The notes under the pieces are model-generated. The model was not told the origin of the DNA. It saw only the letters and a program-made list of their open reading frames with translations, and searched no databases. Shown piece by piece: positions 1-7,534 of a DNA stretch of 16,624 nt (its first letter is position 1; each line of letters starts with the position of its first letter). Position numbers and translations under genes: made by a program. The stretch is from DATKMG01 sp035541995 (GTDB taxonomy: Bacteria; Acidobacteriota; Terriglobia; Versatilivoradales; Versatilivoraceae). The stretch is taken from positions 1-16,624 of the forward strand of contig DATKMG010000362.1 in the NCBI GenBank assembly GCA_035541995.1, in the 5' to 3' direction.

Positions 1-801
1 GGCGAGTGGGCGGGACTCTTTGAGCTTGCCCGCCTCGCACTTCACCTTCCCCAGTACTTCGAGTTCATGTACGACCTTGTCGTCACCGATTCTGTTCCCG
101 CGGGTCCCGATCGCCACGCCTCGCTGGGCGCTGCGCCAGGGCGTCCCCAAGTCCGTCCTGTTTCAACAGGACCTGTCTTTCGCATCGTCAAGAGCATTCG
201 CGTCATCCGCACCGCGACACGACCGGCACGCCAATGGACCGCGCCCCACTTCAGCTTCGCCGTTGCAGGGCACTGGAGGCGCTACCGCGATCCCTATGCC
301 AAGGGTCACGACGCCACGGGCCAGGTCGTGCTTGGCCGGACGTGGGTTCACGACTACAGGAAGTTCCGAAACAAAGACCTGTCCCCAGCCACCGCCACAT
401 CTGCAAGCGCGGATCCCCGCGTTGTGATAAACATCAAACAGAGCCTAGCGTATGCTCGTGATGTTCTTTCCAGCGCCGCGGCAACTCTTTCGTCACCCTC
501 ACCGCTATTGACACAGGAAGGCTCCTCCCCGGGGTCAACCGGCAGCGTCGGACCAACCGAAGAATGGATGGCGACAGAACGGGCAAAGCTTACCTTCCAG
601 CTGCGCTATCTCATCCTCCGCCGTGATCACTTCCGCTGTTGTGTGTGCGGCCGGTCGGCGGCGTCAGAGCCCGGCGTCCGTCTCGAGGTCGATCATCGAA
701 TGCCCGTGTCCGACTGGGGTCTGACGGAAGAGTCGAATCTCTGGACGCTATGCAGAGAATGCAATCGTGGCAAGGGAACCCACGCACTCCATCTCAACTG
801 A
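1..801 (+). CDS. HNH endonuclease-domain protein, 5' truncated by window edge
   Basis: The reading frame is open from base 1 to the TGA at 799-801, so the true start lies outside the window; an internal ATG at 67 is not needed as a start. The last ~60 residues form a zinc-containing HNH nuclease domain: a CxxC pair (residues 213 and 216 counted from base 1), the E-V-D-H core (Asp231, His232), Asn246 in ESNLWTLC and a second CxxC (251, 254). HNH domains of this kind bind a metal and nick or cut DNA, and occur in restriction, phage and mobile-element proteins. The middle part carries a SFAVAGHWRRY...GRTWVHDYRKF stretch, a pattern I associate with mobile-element-type proteins but cannot name. 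A Ser/Thr/Pro-rich linker joins the two parts. A 60-base sample (241-300) is about 68% GC, richer than the genes downstream. The HNH assignment is firm; the biological role is unknown. Confidence 0.75.
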   Translation, partial: GEWAGLFELARLALHLPQYFEFMYDLVVTDSVPAGPDRHASLGAAPGRPQVRPVSTGPVFRIVKSIRVIRTATRPARQWTAPHFSFAVAGHWRRYRDPYAKGHDATGQVVLGRTWVHDYRKFRNKDLSPATATSASADPRVVINIKQSLAYARDVLSSAAATLSSPSPLLTQEGSSPGSTGSVGPTEEWMATERAKLTFQLRYLILRRDHFRCCVCGRSAASEPGVRLEVDHRMPVSDWGLTEESNLWTLCRECNRGKGTHALHLN

Positions 802-987
802 CTCCGTTAGGGAGCCTAATCCCAAGCGTTCCCAAGGCGCGCCCCCCTGATCGCTGAAATCCTTTGGAGTCGAGTAGAGAAAGTGGAAAGATCTTAGCAA
901 TCGGCGTTTGGGTCGCGCCCCAGGCTGCCCAGCCTACCACGCCCACTCCTGGACATGTGCCGCCAACAGCGCGCCAGTGAGTGGAAA

Positions 988-1566
988 ATGTTCTATATGA
1001 AACAAGTCCACGTCTCAACTCGAGGCCAATGGCGAAAGTGGTTGGCCGAGAACCGCGATAAGGAAAAAAACGGAATCTGGCTGGTCTTTTACAGGAAGGA
1101 GGCGGGCAGACCGACACTTGGATACGAGGATTCCGTGGAGGAGGCTCTTTGCTTCGGTTGGATCGACAGCATCATTAAGCGGATCGATGGCAATAAGTAC
1201 TGCAGGAAGTTCACTCCCAGAAAGGACGACAGCCGTTGGTCCAACACAAACAAAAAGCGAGTGGAGAAAATCATCAAAGAGGGCAGGATGACTGAATTCG
1301 GCCTGGCGAAGATTGAGGCAGCAAAAAAGTTGGGAAGTTGGGACATGGCCCCCCGGCCCGTAATCAACATGGACGTTCCTCAAGATTTGTTGGAAGCCCT
1401 GGCGCGGAATAAAAAGGCCAAGGATTTCTTTGAATTGCTTGTGCCGACTTACCAGAGGCATTTTATTGGCTGGATCGCCAGCGCGAAAAAGCCGGGGACG
1501 AGAGCGAAGCGTGTCAAGGAATCTATGGCCCTGCTTGGAAGAGGTGAAAAACTCGGACTCATATAG
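988..1566 (+). CDS. YdeI/OmpD-associated family protein (OmdA-type)
   Basis: A 192-residue soluble protein of the family named after YdeI and OmpD-associated proteins, whose biochemical function is not established; members have been linked to stress or peptide resistance. The family pattern is clear. There is an N-terminal module with W-L-x-E-N, a G-I-W-L-V-F-Y-R-K strand, EEALCFGWIDSIIKRID, and a FTPRKDDSRWS..N segment. A C-terminal OmdA-like module follows: PQDLLEALARNKKAKDFF, then RHFIGWIASAKKPGTRAKR. No signal peptide or membrane segment is visible. The start is uncertain: ATG codons lie at 955, 988 and 997. The family usually begins just before the K-x-x-x-x-S/T segment, which favours 988 or 997. 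No strong ribosome site is seen. The next gene on the same strand begins 110 bases downstream. A long antisense frame at 1015-1596 is a shadow of this gene. Confidence 0.82.
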   Translation: MFYMKQVHVSTRGQWRKWLAENRDKEKNGIWLVFYRKEAGRPTLGYEDSVEEALCFGWIDSIIKRIDGNKYCRKFTPRKDDSRWSNTNKKRVEKIIKEGRMTEFGLAKIEAAKKLGSWDMAPRPVINMDVPQDLLEALARNKKAKDFFELLVPTYQRHFIGWIASAKKPGTRAKRVKESMALLGRGEKLGLI

Positions 1567-1676
1567 GACAGAACCAGACGGAGTGGACTCGGTCAATCTC
1601 CCTGATGACCAGCCCCTGCGGGTCCGTTATCAAGATAGATTCGCCGGTCACCCCCAGTAATTTTCAAGAGAAGCAT

Positions 1677-2171
1677 ATGATCCCCGTGCAACAGAAGAAA
1701 ATGGAGAACCCCTTTCGGCTCCTGATGCGCGTTCCCGTTCCATGGGTATTCGTCTTGACTTACCTTCTCGGCGCAGGCATGCAGTGGGTGATTCCATGCA
1801 AGGTCCATCCCGGGGGGTCATTTGGCAGCGGCATTGCGGGTGGCGTGCTGTTCATGATTGGTGCGGTGATTGCCGGCTGGAGCTGGCTCATATTTCATGG
1901 GGTGCGCACTACCACGATCCCGGGGAAGCTATCTGCCAAGCTGGTCACATGGGGACCCTTTCGCCTGAGTCGAAATCCGATGTATGTGGGCCTCGCTGTC
2001 GCGTATCTCGGAGAGGCCGGGATTCTAAGGCAGGTGTGGCCTGTCTTGCTTCTACCTCTAACGGTTGCCTACCTCAATTGGATCGTAATCCCCGTCGAAG
2101 AAGCACGGCTGCGAGATGTATTTCAAGGGGAGTACGAACGGTATTGCACAAAAGTACGTCGTTGGATCTAG
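1677..2171 (+). CDS. Isoprenylcysteine carboxyl methyltransferase-like membrane protein
   Basis: A 164-residue integral membrane protein of the isoprenylcysteine carboxyl methyltransferase / phospholipid methyltransferase superfamily, which uses S-adenosylmethionine to methylate lipid-linked substrates at the membrane. The diagnostic C-terminal pattern is present: GPFRLSRNPMYVG (residues 93-105) and E-E-x-x-L-R-x-x-F...Y-x-x-Y-x-x-x-V-R-R-W (141-163). These supply the conserved Arg, Asn-Pro, Glu and Tyr residues thought to form the cofactor site. Hydrophobic segments at about 20-40, 51-74, 102-118 and 119-139 indicate four membrane spans. The start at 1677 is chosen because AAGAGAAG lies just upstream; the frame also has an ATG at 1605 that would add a non-family leader. 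The bacterial substrate is unknown. The gene converges on the minus-strand hydrolase gene ending at 2199. Confidence 0.82.
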   Translation: MIPVQQKKMENPFRLLMRVPVPWVFVLTYLLGAGMQWVIPCKVHPGGSFGSGIAGGVLFMIGAVIAGWSWLIFHGVRTTTIPGKLSAKLVTWGPFRLSRNPMYVGLAVAYLGEAGILRQVWPVLLLPLTVAYLNWIVIPVEEARLRDVFQGEYERYCTKVRRWI

Positions 2172-2173
2172 TA

Positions 2174-2217
2174 GGAATGGTGCTCCTCATGAATTACCTC
2201 ATTCAAAACACCATTCC
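2174..2217. terminator. Inverted repeat between convergent genes, possible weak terminator
   Basis: GGAATGGTG at 2174-2182 is an exact reverse complement of CACCATTCC at 2209-2217, giving a 9-bp stem with a 26-base loop. It sits where the plus-strand methyltransferase-like gene (ends 2171) meets the minus-strand hydrolase gene (ends 2199). The right arm lies inside the last codons of the hydrolase. No run of T follows on either strand, so an intrinsic terminator is only a possibility; chance is the alternative. Confidence 0.3.
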
Positions 2218-3221
2218 ATAATTGAAGCAAGACTTTCGTCAAATGATATGACTTTCATGTTTCCTGGTGCACTTCTTAGAGAATAAACCGAACGCGGGAA
2301 CTCCAATTCCTGATTGACCAATTCCACTGGTGCCGGTTCAAGCATCTGGTCCCTTACTTGTGCCAATGCGACTTTTCTGGGTGCCACACACCCGATTAGA
2401 TCCGGCAAATCGTAGGCCGTCAATACGCCGGCAATCCCCCAGGAGAAATCAACCTCATAAGGATGCTCTTTGCTCTCTCCTTCGCGTTTCGTCAGGCCAA
2501 TCTTATAGAACCTGTTCATGACGATTGACCGATATGAAATTGGTGAACCGATCAGTGCAATATTATCAATGGAAGGTTCAAAGGCAGCAGCATGAAGAAG
2601 GGGAAGGCACATCTCATTGATGGCGGCCGCACCAACCTTACCAGGGTCAATGTCCCTGCGGCTCCTTAAATAGGCAACCACTCTTACAATATCACTGGCC
2701 TGAATACCAACCACACTTCTGCCAATTAATACGGCAGTATATCCATCCGTTAAACCCCTCGCTGCAGTATTTTTAGTTTCACCGACTCCCAACACATCCG
2801 TCGCGGCAACTATGTATCCCTTTTTGACTAATTTCTCTATCTCGCCTCCTGGGCCTGCCTCAGTAATCTTTCCCTTGGGATGAAGATAAACCAAGGCAGG
2901 ATGTTTATCTATACTGTCATTTGGCACAAACAGGAGGAAAGGAATGGCATAATCCCCCTCACCGCGAATTGCATACTTTCCCACAGAATATCCTTCTCTC
3001 TGATACCTGCCATTAATAAACGGCTCCCTCTCCTCACCTATGGGAGCAGAATATCCTGAGAGTTCCTTGGCCTTGATTCTGACTTTGTTAAGATGTTTCG
3101 AAATGTCTCTTCTGGATGTCTCGAGATTCTCAATCAGGGTTGCAGTTTCGCTTCTATTCACAGAAAACACCGTGGCGCCACCCAAGGATGTCGAGATCTG
3201 CCCGGTCGGGGTTACTGTCAA
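2199..3221 (-). CDS. Second module of tandem acetyl-xylan-esterase-like alpha/beta hydrolase, separated by an in-frame TGA
   Basis: This segment is in the same frame as the hydrolase at 3234-4448 and separated from it only by TGA (3234-3236) and four codons; TTG at 3221 is the first plausible restart. It opens with T-P-T-G-Q-I-S-T-S-L-G-G, which I recognise as the linker joining the two halves of double-module esterase-like proteins, so it is most likely the C-terminal half of one ancestral gene of ~749 codons. It has alpha/beta-hydrolase landmarks: strands at PALVYLHPKG (108-117) and YIVAATDVLGVGET (136-149), and the DIDPGKVG elbow (190-197). The nucleophile motif G-x-S-x-G is replaced by GAAAINEMC (197-205). 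That fits a non-catalytic structural module. No signal peptide of its own is present, so if made separately it would stay in the cytoplasm. It could be expressed by reinitiation, or be a dead fragment. Confidence 0.65.
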   Translation of the reverse strand: MTVTPTGQISTSLGGATVFSVNRSETATLIENLETSRRDISKHLNKVRIKAKELSGYSAPIGEEREPFINGRYQREGYSVGKYAIRGEGDYAIPFLLFVPNDSIDKHPALVYLHPKGKITEAGPGGEIEKLVKKGYIVAATDVLGVGETKNTAARGLTDGYTAVLIGRSVVGIQASDIVRVVAYLRSRRDIDPGKVGAAAINEMCLPLLHAAAFEPSIDNIALIGSPISYRSIVMNRFYKIGLTKREGESKEHPYEVDFSWGIAGVLTAYDLPDLIGCVAPRKVALAQVRDQMLEPAPVELVNQELEFPRSVYSLRSAPGNMKVISFDESLASIMEWCFE

Positions 3222-3233
3222 TTCTTCATTTGA

Positions 3234-3236
3234 TCA
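3234..3236 (-). other. In-frame TGA interrupting a tandem hydrolase gene
   Basis: On the minus strand the frame reads P-A-E-E-K-V-E-I-stop-S-N-E-E-L-T-V-T-P-T-G without any shift. One substitution (for example TGG or TTA to TGA) would explain the break. TGA is used as a normal stop by argB, argC, argR and the xylanase gene here, so a recoded genetic code is unlikely. A sequencing or assembly error is an equal possibility. Confidence 0.85.
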
Positions 3237-4448
3237 TATCTCGACCTTTTCTTCTGCAGGATCGCCTGAAAGATTGAAATGCTTCATAAAGAATTTATAA
3301 ATCGCCAATCTTATTTTCGGAGTCATCCAGTGTTTATAATCATCTTCAACAATCTCCAGATTCTCCTTTCTGCCATACACCTCATAAGCTTTTATTGCTT
3401 CTCTATAGGCTTCATGGGCCCCCTGCAGGGAGAGATATTCGTCTCGTGATGTAAACGTCATCAGTGTCGGTCTTGGAGTTCTGACTTCCAGAAGATCTTC
3501 AAAGGTTATCCCCTCTGCAACTCCATGCAAGAAAATTGTTTCGGCATCTTGCGCTCCCTTCGTCTCCAGCTGTCTTCTCGATGCAGTGGCCCAACTGCAC
3601 GGCACCGAAACCTTCACCCGGTCGTCAAATGCAGCCACGTAGGACGTCACCGTCCCTCCCCCTGAGAATCCCGTAACTCCGATTCTCCCGGGATCAACTT
3701 CTTTTCGAGTTAGTAAATAATCGATGGCCCTCATACCATCCCAGATAAAATACTTTGCAGCAGAAGAGCCGGATAGAAAGCATTGATTCCCGAAATAGCA
3801 ATGCTCGATGACGGTATATCCTATCGAAGAGAAGTTATTCTTAGGGTCAAAATACTGAACATGCTCTCCCTGCCCCAGCGGGTCTATTGCGAAGACGATG
3901 ATCCCTTTCTTGACCAGATTATGGATCAGAATCTGATATAGCTCCGCCCTGAAGGCTTCCTGATTATGTCCGATAACATTCAGTATTGCCGGTACCTTTC
4001 CCTTAATCCCGTCAGGTATGAAAAGACAACCCGTCACATAAAAATCCGGCATCGACTCATAAATAATCTTCTCAACCCGATAGCCCCCTTTTTGCAGAAC
4101 ACCAGTAATTCGAGGATGAAGTGGCGTTTTTTCAGGAAAAGGGCCGACCATCTCTAATAGTTTGCCCTTTACCCACTTTTGCCTGCTGTGCCAATCGTTC
4201 TCGGTCTTTAACTTCGCTATCTCTGTGTCTCTTTTCTCATAATAATCAAATGCTTGCTTGACCAGATGATTGATCAACAGGCTCCCTGGATTATTCCATC
4301 TAATCCATTGATGAAAGACATTTAGGTTCTCCTCCTCCTGGTCAGGAGAAAGGCTGGCATTTCTCGGCGCTGATACTGGTTGAGCAGAAAGGTTATTTGC
4401 TATAGGAAACACGCAGAAGAGAAAAACAAGGCAAGGAGGTATTTTCAT
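3234..4448 (-). CDS. Secreted alpha/beta hydrolase, acetyl xylan esterase-like (N-terminal, catalytic module)
   Basis: A 404-residue alpha/beta-hydrolase module of the acetyl-xylan-esterase-like type, expected to remove acyl groups from polysaccharides such as xylan. It starts with a signal peptide: Met-Lys, a hydrophobic core at residues 5-20 and likely cleavage near LSAQ-PVS (20-26). The catalytic set is complete: nucleophile Ser262 in G-F-S-G-G-G, acid Asp336 in SRDEYLS and His373 in DDYKHWM. The oxyanion strand (PAILNVIGHN, 153-162) and AIDPLGQGEH (187-196) are also present. The start at 4448 is fixed by AGGAG 7 bases upstream and by the signal peptide; longer in-frame versions run into the xylanase gene. 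Its ATG overlaps the TGA of the xylanase as ATGA, indicating translational coupling. The gene ends at an in-frame TGA that removes the second module. Sample lines are 38-47% GC, clearly lower than the xylanase gene, suggesting separate origin. The precise substrate is inferred. Confidence 0.78.
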   Translation of the reverse strand: MKIPPCLVFLFCVFPIANNLSAQPVSAPRNASLSPDQEEENLNVFHQWIRWNNPGSLLINHLVKQAFDYYEKRDTEIAKLKTENDWHSRQKWVKGKLLEMVGPFPEKTPLHPRITGVLQKGGYRVEKIIYESMPDFYVTGCLFIPDGIKGKVPAILNVIGHNQEAFRAELYQILIHNLVKKGIIVFAIDPLGQGEHVQYFDPKNNFSSIGYTVIEHCYFGNQCFLSGSSAAKYFIWDGMRAIDYLLTRKEVDPGRIGVTGFSGGGTVTSYVAAFDDRVKVSVPCSWATASRRQLETKGAQDAETIFLHGVAEGITFEDLLEVRTPRPTLMTFTSRDEYLSLQGAHEAYREAIKAYEVYGRKENLEIVEDDYKHWMTPKIRLAIYKFFMKHFNLSGDPAEEKVEI

Positions 4449-6124
4449 TTTGTTTCTCCTCTTCTGCCATCGGTCTGTCCCCCAACACTGGCCAGGATTC
4501 CCTGATCCTTCCATTTCGTCAGCAGAGCCAAGAGTCTCTCGTAGGAAGCTTTCGGAGTGGAGTCGGCACGCAGCAAACCGCCGTTCGGAATGAAACCGGG
4601 ATCGGTGAAGTCCCAGCACGTGATCGCATCTACGAAAGGTTTGCTGAAGGCGATCTTGTAGAATGTCTCGAACCACTGAGCCTGTGTTTCTTCGGTAAAC
4701 CTTTCACCGCGCCAGAGTATTTTGGCGCCACCAACGCCGCCTCCCCACCATTCACTCTTTGTTACGTTGTCCGAAGAGGATGAGAAGCCAAGCTCTGTGA
4801 TGTGGATGGGCTTGCCAAATCCCCTGAAAGACTCCAGATTGCGTTCGAACTCGAGCATGTCGCGGCCGGAGTGATAGTATTGCAGTCCGACGGCTTCGTA
4901 ATCGTTGCCGCCTTCTTGGACCCTTTTCAGGTAGTCGTACACGCTTTGCTGCCAGGGAGCGGGCTGGCGGGCCATGTAGTAGTCGCACCAGGTCCCGGTT
5001 GAGTTGACGACGCGGAAGCACGTGGGGTCCGCTTCGCGTGCTGTCTTTAGCGCGGCGAGGGTGAGTTCCACGTTCTGTTCCTTGGTAAACCCCCGCATCT
5101 CGTTCCCAGGCTCGTTGTCTGGTTGAACGTGCGCTTCGTTGATCACGTCCCAAATGTGGATGCGGTTACGGAACTTCAGAATCGAATCACGCACATGTTG
5201 CAGGCAGGTTTTCCTGGTCTCTTCAAAAGATAGATTGCGCTGCCAATCGGGCGTGGCATTTGGCACCAGGAAGATCAACGGATGGCCCTTTGTGACGATC
5301 TTCGTGCGGTCAAGCCATTCGAGCAACCCCTTAGCGCCCGAGAAATCCGGCTGACCGTGCACGCGCTCTACCTGCGCGCGGTAAAACGACGCCAGCGTCG
5401 CGAAGTTGAACAGTGCCGCGAACCGTTTGACGATTTGCGGGTTGCGCCGACGGGGACCTTCAGCATTACACCCGAACAAAAAACCGGGACGCGGGCCGTT
5501 TCGGGCGATCATCTGCTCCGCGCGCTCGGTCACGATCATTTCGCCAGCCCAAAGCGACTCGCACAATGACTGTGTCAGCACTCCCATGTGAGTCGGACGA
5601 TCCTGAGCCTGACCCCCCGACTGTTCGAGCAAAGCCTTGGCCTTTTCGACATGCTGACGGGCGGCCGCGGAAAAAGTGATGCCGGAGCGCTGACATTCTT
5701 CCAACAGCCTGTGAACTGTTGCCAGACGGTCCACCGCAAATTCGTAGTTCAGCAGCAGAGGCTTCTCGTAAAACGACCGTGCGGTATAGCCGCGGCCCCG
5801 GTTGTCGGCATACACGAACACCTGGCCGAAGCCCGGCACGGTCATTGGCAGAGCGATGCGAAACGGCTTCTCCGGAGGCTGGAACGCGGCTTCACCCGCC
5901 TCGAACTGCATTTCTACCGTAAACGGTCGCATCAGCAAATCGCAGGTGTGAAAGCGACTGAACTCCCTGGGACCCAAAGGCTCTCCGCGGTGATTGAGCA
6001 CAGTACACCTGGCTGAGGGTGTGGCGACCGTGGCCCTGGCAGTCGCTGCCAGAAGCCGATTCCCGGCGATCATCGCCACTGAGAGTGATTGCAGAATTTC
6101 CCGTCGGTTCCTATTGCGGCTCAT
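4445..6124 (-). CDS. Glycoside hydrolase family 10 endo-1,4-beta-xylanase-like protein
   Basis: A 559-residue GH10 enzyme, predicted to cut beta-1,4-xylan with retention of configuration. The C-terminal ~350 residues form the catalytic barrel: the His of T-K-G-H-P-L (281), acid/base Glu330 in WDVINEA, Y-H in LQYYHSG (416-418), nucleophile Glu444 in ITELGF and a WDFTDPGF strand (504-511), all at family positions. Residues ~35-180 form a separate N-terminal beta-rich region (PFRIALPMTVPGFGQVFVYA), not recognised as a named carbohydrate-binding module. The start at 6124 is preferred because AAAGGA lies upstream and the protein then begins with a Tat-like signal (NRREILQSL, twin Arg at 7-8). The frame extends to 6274 without such features. 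The hydrophobic core of the signal is short, so export is likely but not certain. The gene overlaps the esterase-like gene by ATGA. It lies 183 bases after argJ, and no convincing promoter is visible in that gap. Confidence 0.85.
   Translation of the reverse strand: MSRNRNRREILQSLSVAMIAGNRLLAATARATVATPSARCTVLNHRGEPLGPREFSRFHTCDLLMRPFTVEMQFEAGEAAFQPPEKPFRIALPMTVPGFGQVFVYADNRGRGYTARSFYEKPLLLNYEFAVDRLATVHRLLEECQRSGITFSAAARQHVEKAKALLEQSGGQAQDRPTHMGVLTQSLCESLWAGEMIVTERAEQMIARNGPRPGFLFGCNAEGPRRRNPQIVKRFAALFNFATLASFYRAQVERVHGQPDFSGAKGLLEWLDRTKIVTKGHPLIFLVPNATPDWQRNLSFEETRKTCLQHVRDSILKFRNRIHIWDVINEAHVQPDNEPGNEMRGFTKEQNVELTLAALKTAREADPTCFRVVNSTGTWCDYYMARQPAPWQQSVYDYLKRVQEGGNDYEAVGLQYYHSGRDMLEFERNLESFRGFGKPIHITELGFSSSSDNVTKSEWWGGGVGGAKILWRGERFTEETQAQWFETFYKIAFSKPFVDAITCWDFTDPGFIPNGGLLRADSTPKASYERLLALLTKWKDQGILASVGGQTDGRRGETK
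4456..4460 (-). promoter_or_regulatory. Ribosome binding site of the esterase-like hydrolase gene
   Basis: AGGAG on the minus strand, within AGAGGAGA, sits 7 bases before the ATG at 4448. It lies inside the last codons of the xylanase gene. It decides the start of the hydrolase gene. Confidence 0.75.
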
Positions 6125-6307
6125 CGGCAGTTTTCCTTTCGGAGCGACCGCGTTGCAGCCGATATGCTCCAATTCTGGCGTGGATAAGAAAGGACCCCTC
6201 TTGCCAATGGTCCTTGCAGAGTGTCGAGTGCAGGCATTCATTAAGGTCTGAGCCCGTATCACTTGCATCAGCAAGGCCTGTTGAACGATCAGAGCCCGGC
6301 TTGCGGG

Positions 6308-7534
6308 TTAAGTACGGTAATCGGCGTTAATGTGGATGTACTCCTTGGTGAGGTCGCAAGTCCACATGACTGAAGATGCGTTTCCGGATTTCAGATCCAA
6401 ATGGATTTGAATGTCGCGTTGGCTAAGAATTTGTTTGGCTTGTAGCTCGTCAAACTCGATTCCAGTGCCATTCTGACAGACTAGAAGATCCCCGATGCGG
6501 ATTTCGACTCGATCCGGATCGAAGGGCACTCCTGAGTATCCAGCGGCGCACAGGATGCGTCCCCAGTTGGCATCTTCTCCTGCCATGGCGGTTTTGACGA
6601 GGGGTGAGTTGGCAATACTTCGGGCTACGCGTGTGGCAGCGGCTTCGTTCTCCGCTCCGCAGACATCAATCTCAACGAATTTACTTGCCCCTTCACCGTC
6701 CCGCACGATCTGTCGGGCGAGGCACTGGCAGACTTGAGTCAAGCCTTCAGTGAAACCCCGGTATCTTTCGTTCTTCTCTTGAATAGGAATGGCGCGAGAA
6801 GCCCCATTAGCCATGACGATCAAAGTATCATTAGTGGAGGTATCACCATCCACACTGATGCGGTTGTAACTCCTCTCGCAAGCCTCAGTCAATGCATCTT
6901 CCAGAAGCGATCGGGTTATAAACACATCTGTAACGACCAGGGCCAGTGTGGTCGCCATCCGAGGATGAATCATCCCAGCTCCCTTGGTCATGCCACTGAT
7001 GCGAACAGGGATTTCGCCCAGGCGAGTTTCAGCTGTGCATACTTTGCGAACCGTGTCAGTGGTCATGATTGCCCTGGATACTCCATCCAGACCCTTTTCA
7101 TTGAGCCCCCTTCTTAATTCGTCTACTTTCTTTTCAATGCGTTCAACGGGAAGGGGGACTCCGATCACGCCGGTAGAGCAGACTAAAATCTGTTCGTGCG
7201 GAATCGTCACGACTCTAGCCGCGATTTCGCACATTTCCCGGGCTGCTGCCAGTCCTTGATCTCCCGTACAGGCATTAGCATTCCCTGAGTTCACAATGAT
7301 CGCCCGAATTTCACCCCCCGAGTTCTCCAGATGTTCTCGAGACACCAGAAGGGGGGCCGCTTTCACAACATTGGTCGTAAATCGAACGGCTGCAATGGAC
7401 GGCCGCGTGGAATAGACGATCCCAACATCCAACCTTCCATCTTCCTTCTTAATGCCTGCCGCCGCAGCAGATGCGAGGTAAGCTCTCGGGGCGAGAATCT
7501 GGGTGCCGTCAACTTTCCAACTCAGCGAATTCAT
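6308..7534 (-). CDS. argJ: Bifunctional glutamate N-acetyltransferase / amino-acid acetyltransferase ArgJ
   Basis: A 408-residue ornithine acetyltransferase. It moves the acetyl group from N-acetylornithine to glutamate, giving ornithine and recycling N-acetylglutamate; many members also use acetyl-CoA for the first step. ArgJ proteins cut themselves between Ala and Thr into alpha and beta chains. Here the site is K-G-A-G-M-I-H-P-R-M-A-T (184-195), with Thr195 as the new N-terminal nucleophile. The oxyanion residues in STGVIG (120-125) and the VNSGNANACTG segment (81-91) are present, as is the SVDGDTSTNDT strand. The usual Asn in H-P-N-M-A-T is Arg here. The start at 7534 has AAAGGAC 5 bases upstream. 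It is the last arg gene of the cluster, 117 bases after argH, the largest gap in the operon. No argA or argE is nearby, which fits the cyclic pathway; whether it is mono- or bifunctional cannot be read from the sequence. Confidence 0.95.
   Translation of the reverse strand: MNSLSWKVDGTQILAPRAYLASAAAAGIKKEDGRLDVGIVYSTRPSIAAVRFTTNVVKAAPLLVSREHLENSGGEIRAIIVNSGNANACTGDQGLAAAREMCEIAARVVTIPHEQILVCSTGVIGVPLPVERIEKKVDELRRGLNEKGLDGVSRAIMTTDTVRKVCTAETRLGEIPVRISGMTKGAGMIHPRMATTLALVVTDVFITRSLLEDALTEACERSYNRISVDGDTSTNDTLIVMANGASRAIPIQEKNERYRGFTEGLTQVCQCLARQIVRDGEGASKFVEIDVCGAENEAAATRVARSIANSPLVKTAMAGEDANWGRILCAAGYSGVPFDPDRVEIRIGDLLVCQNGTGIEFDELQAKQILSQRDIQIHLDLKSGNASSVMWTCDLTKEYIHINADYRT

Noticed and set aside
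20..427. Open frame on the plus strand overlapping the HNH gene
   Set aside because: Low-complexity Ser/Thr/Pro/Arg composition in GC-rich DNA; the HNH frame is open throughout and carries recognisable motifs.
807..819. Hairpin TTAGG-GAG-CCTAA after the HNH gene as a terminator
   Set aside because: The stem has five pairs with a three-base loop and no T run; likely chance.
1015..1596. Long open frame on the minus strand (about 190 residues)
   Set aside because: It lies antisense to a well-matched YdeI/OmpD-associated gene and shows no family motif; it is a shadow.
3190..3236. Selenocysteine or reassigned TGA as explanation of the split hydrolase
   Set aside because: No convincing hairpin of bacterial SECIS type follows the TGA, the site is a linker rather than an active site, and several genes here end normally with TGA.
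5588..6016. Plus-strand open frame inside the xylanase gene
   Set aside because: Antisense to the strongly supported GH10 protein, with no motif of its own.
6125..6307. Promoter between argJ and the xylanase gene
   Set aside because: No pair of -35 and -10 boxes with acceptable spacing could be found by eye, although a promoter here is biologically plausible.
6294..6308. Small hairpin CCCG-loop-CGGG directly after argJ as a terminator
   Set aside because: The stem has only four pairs and no T run follows on the minus strand.
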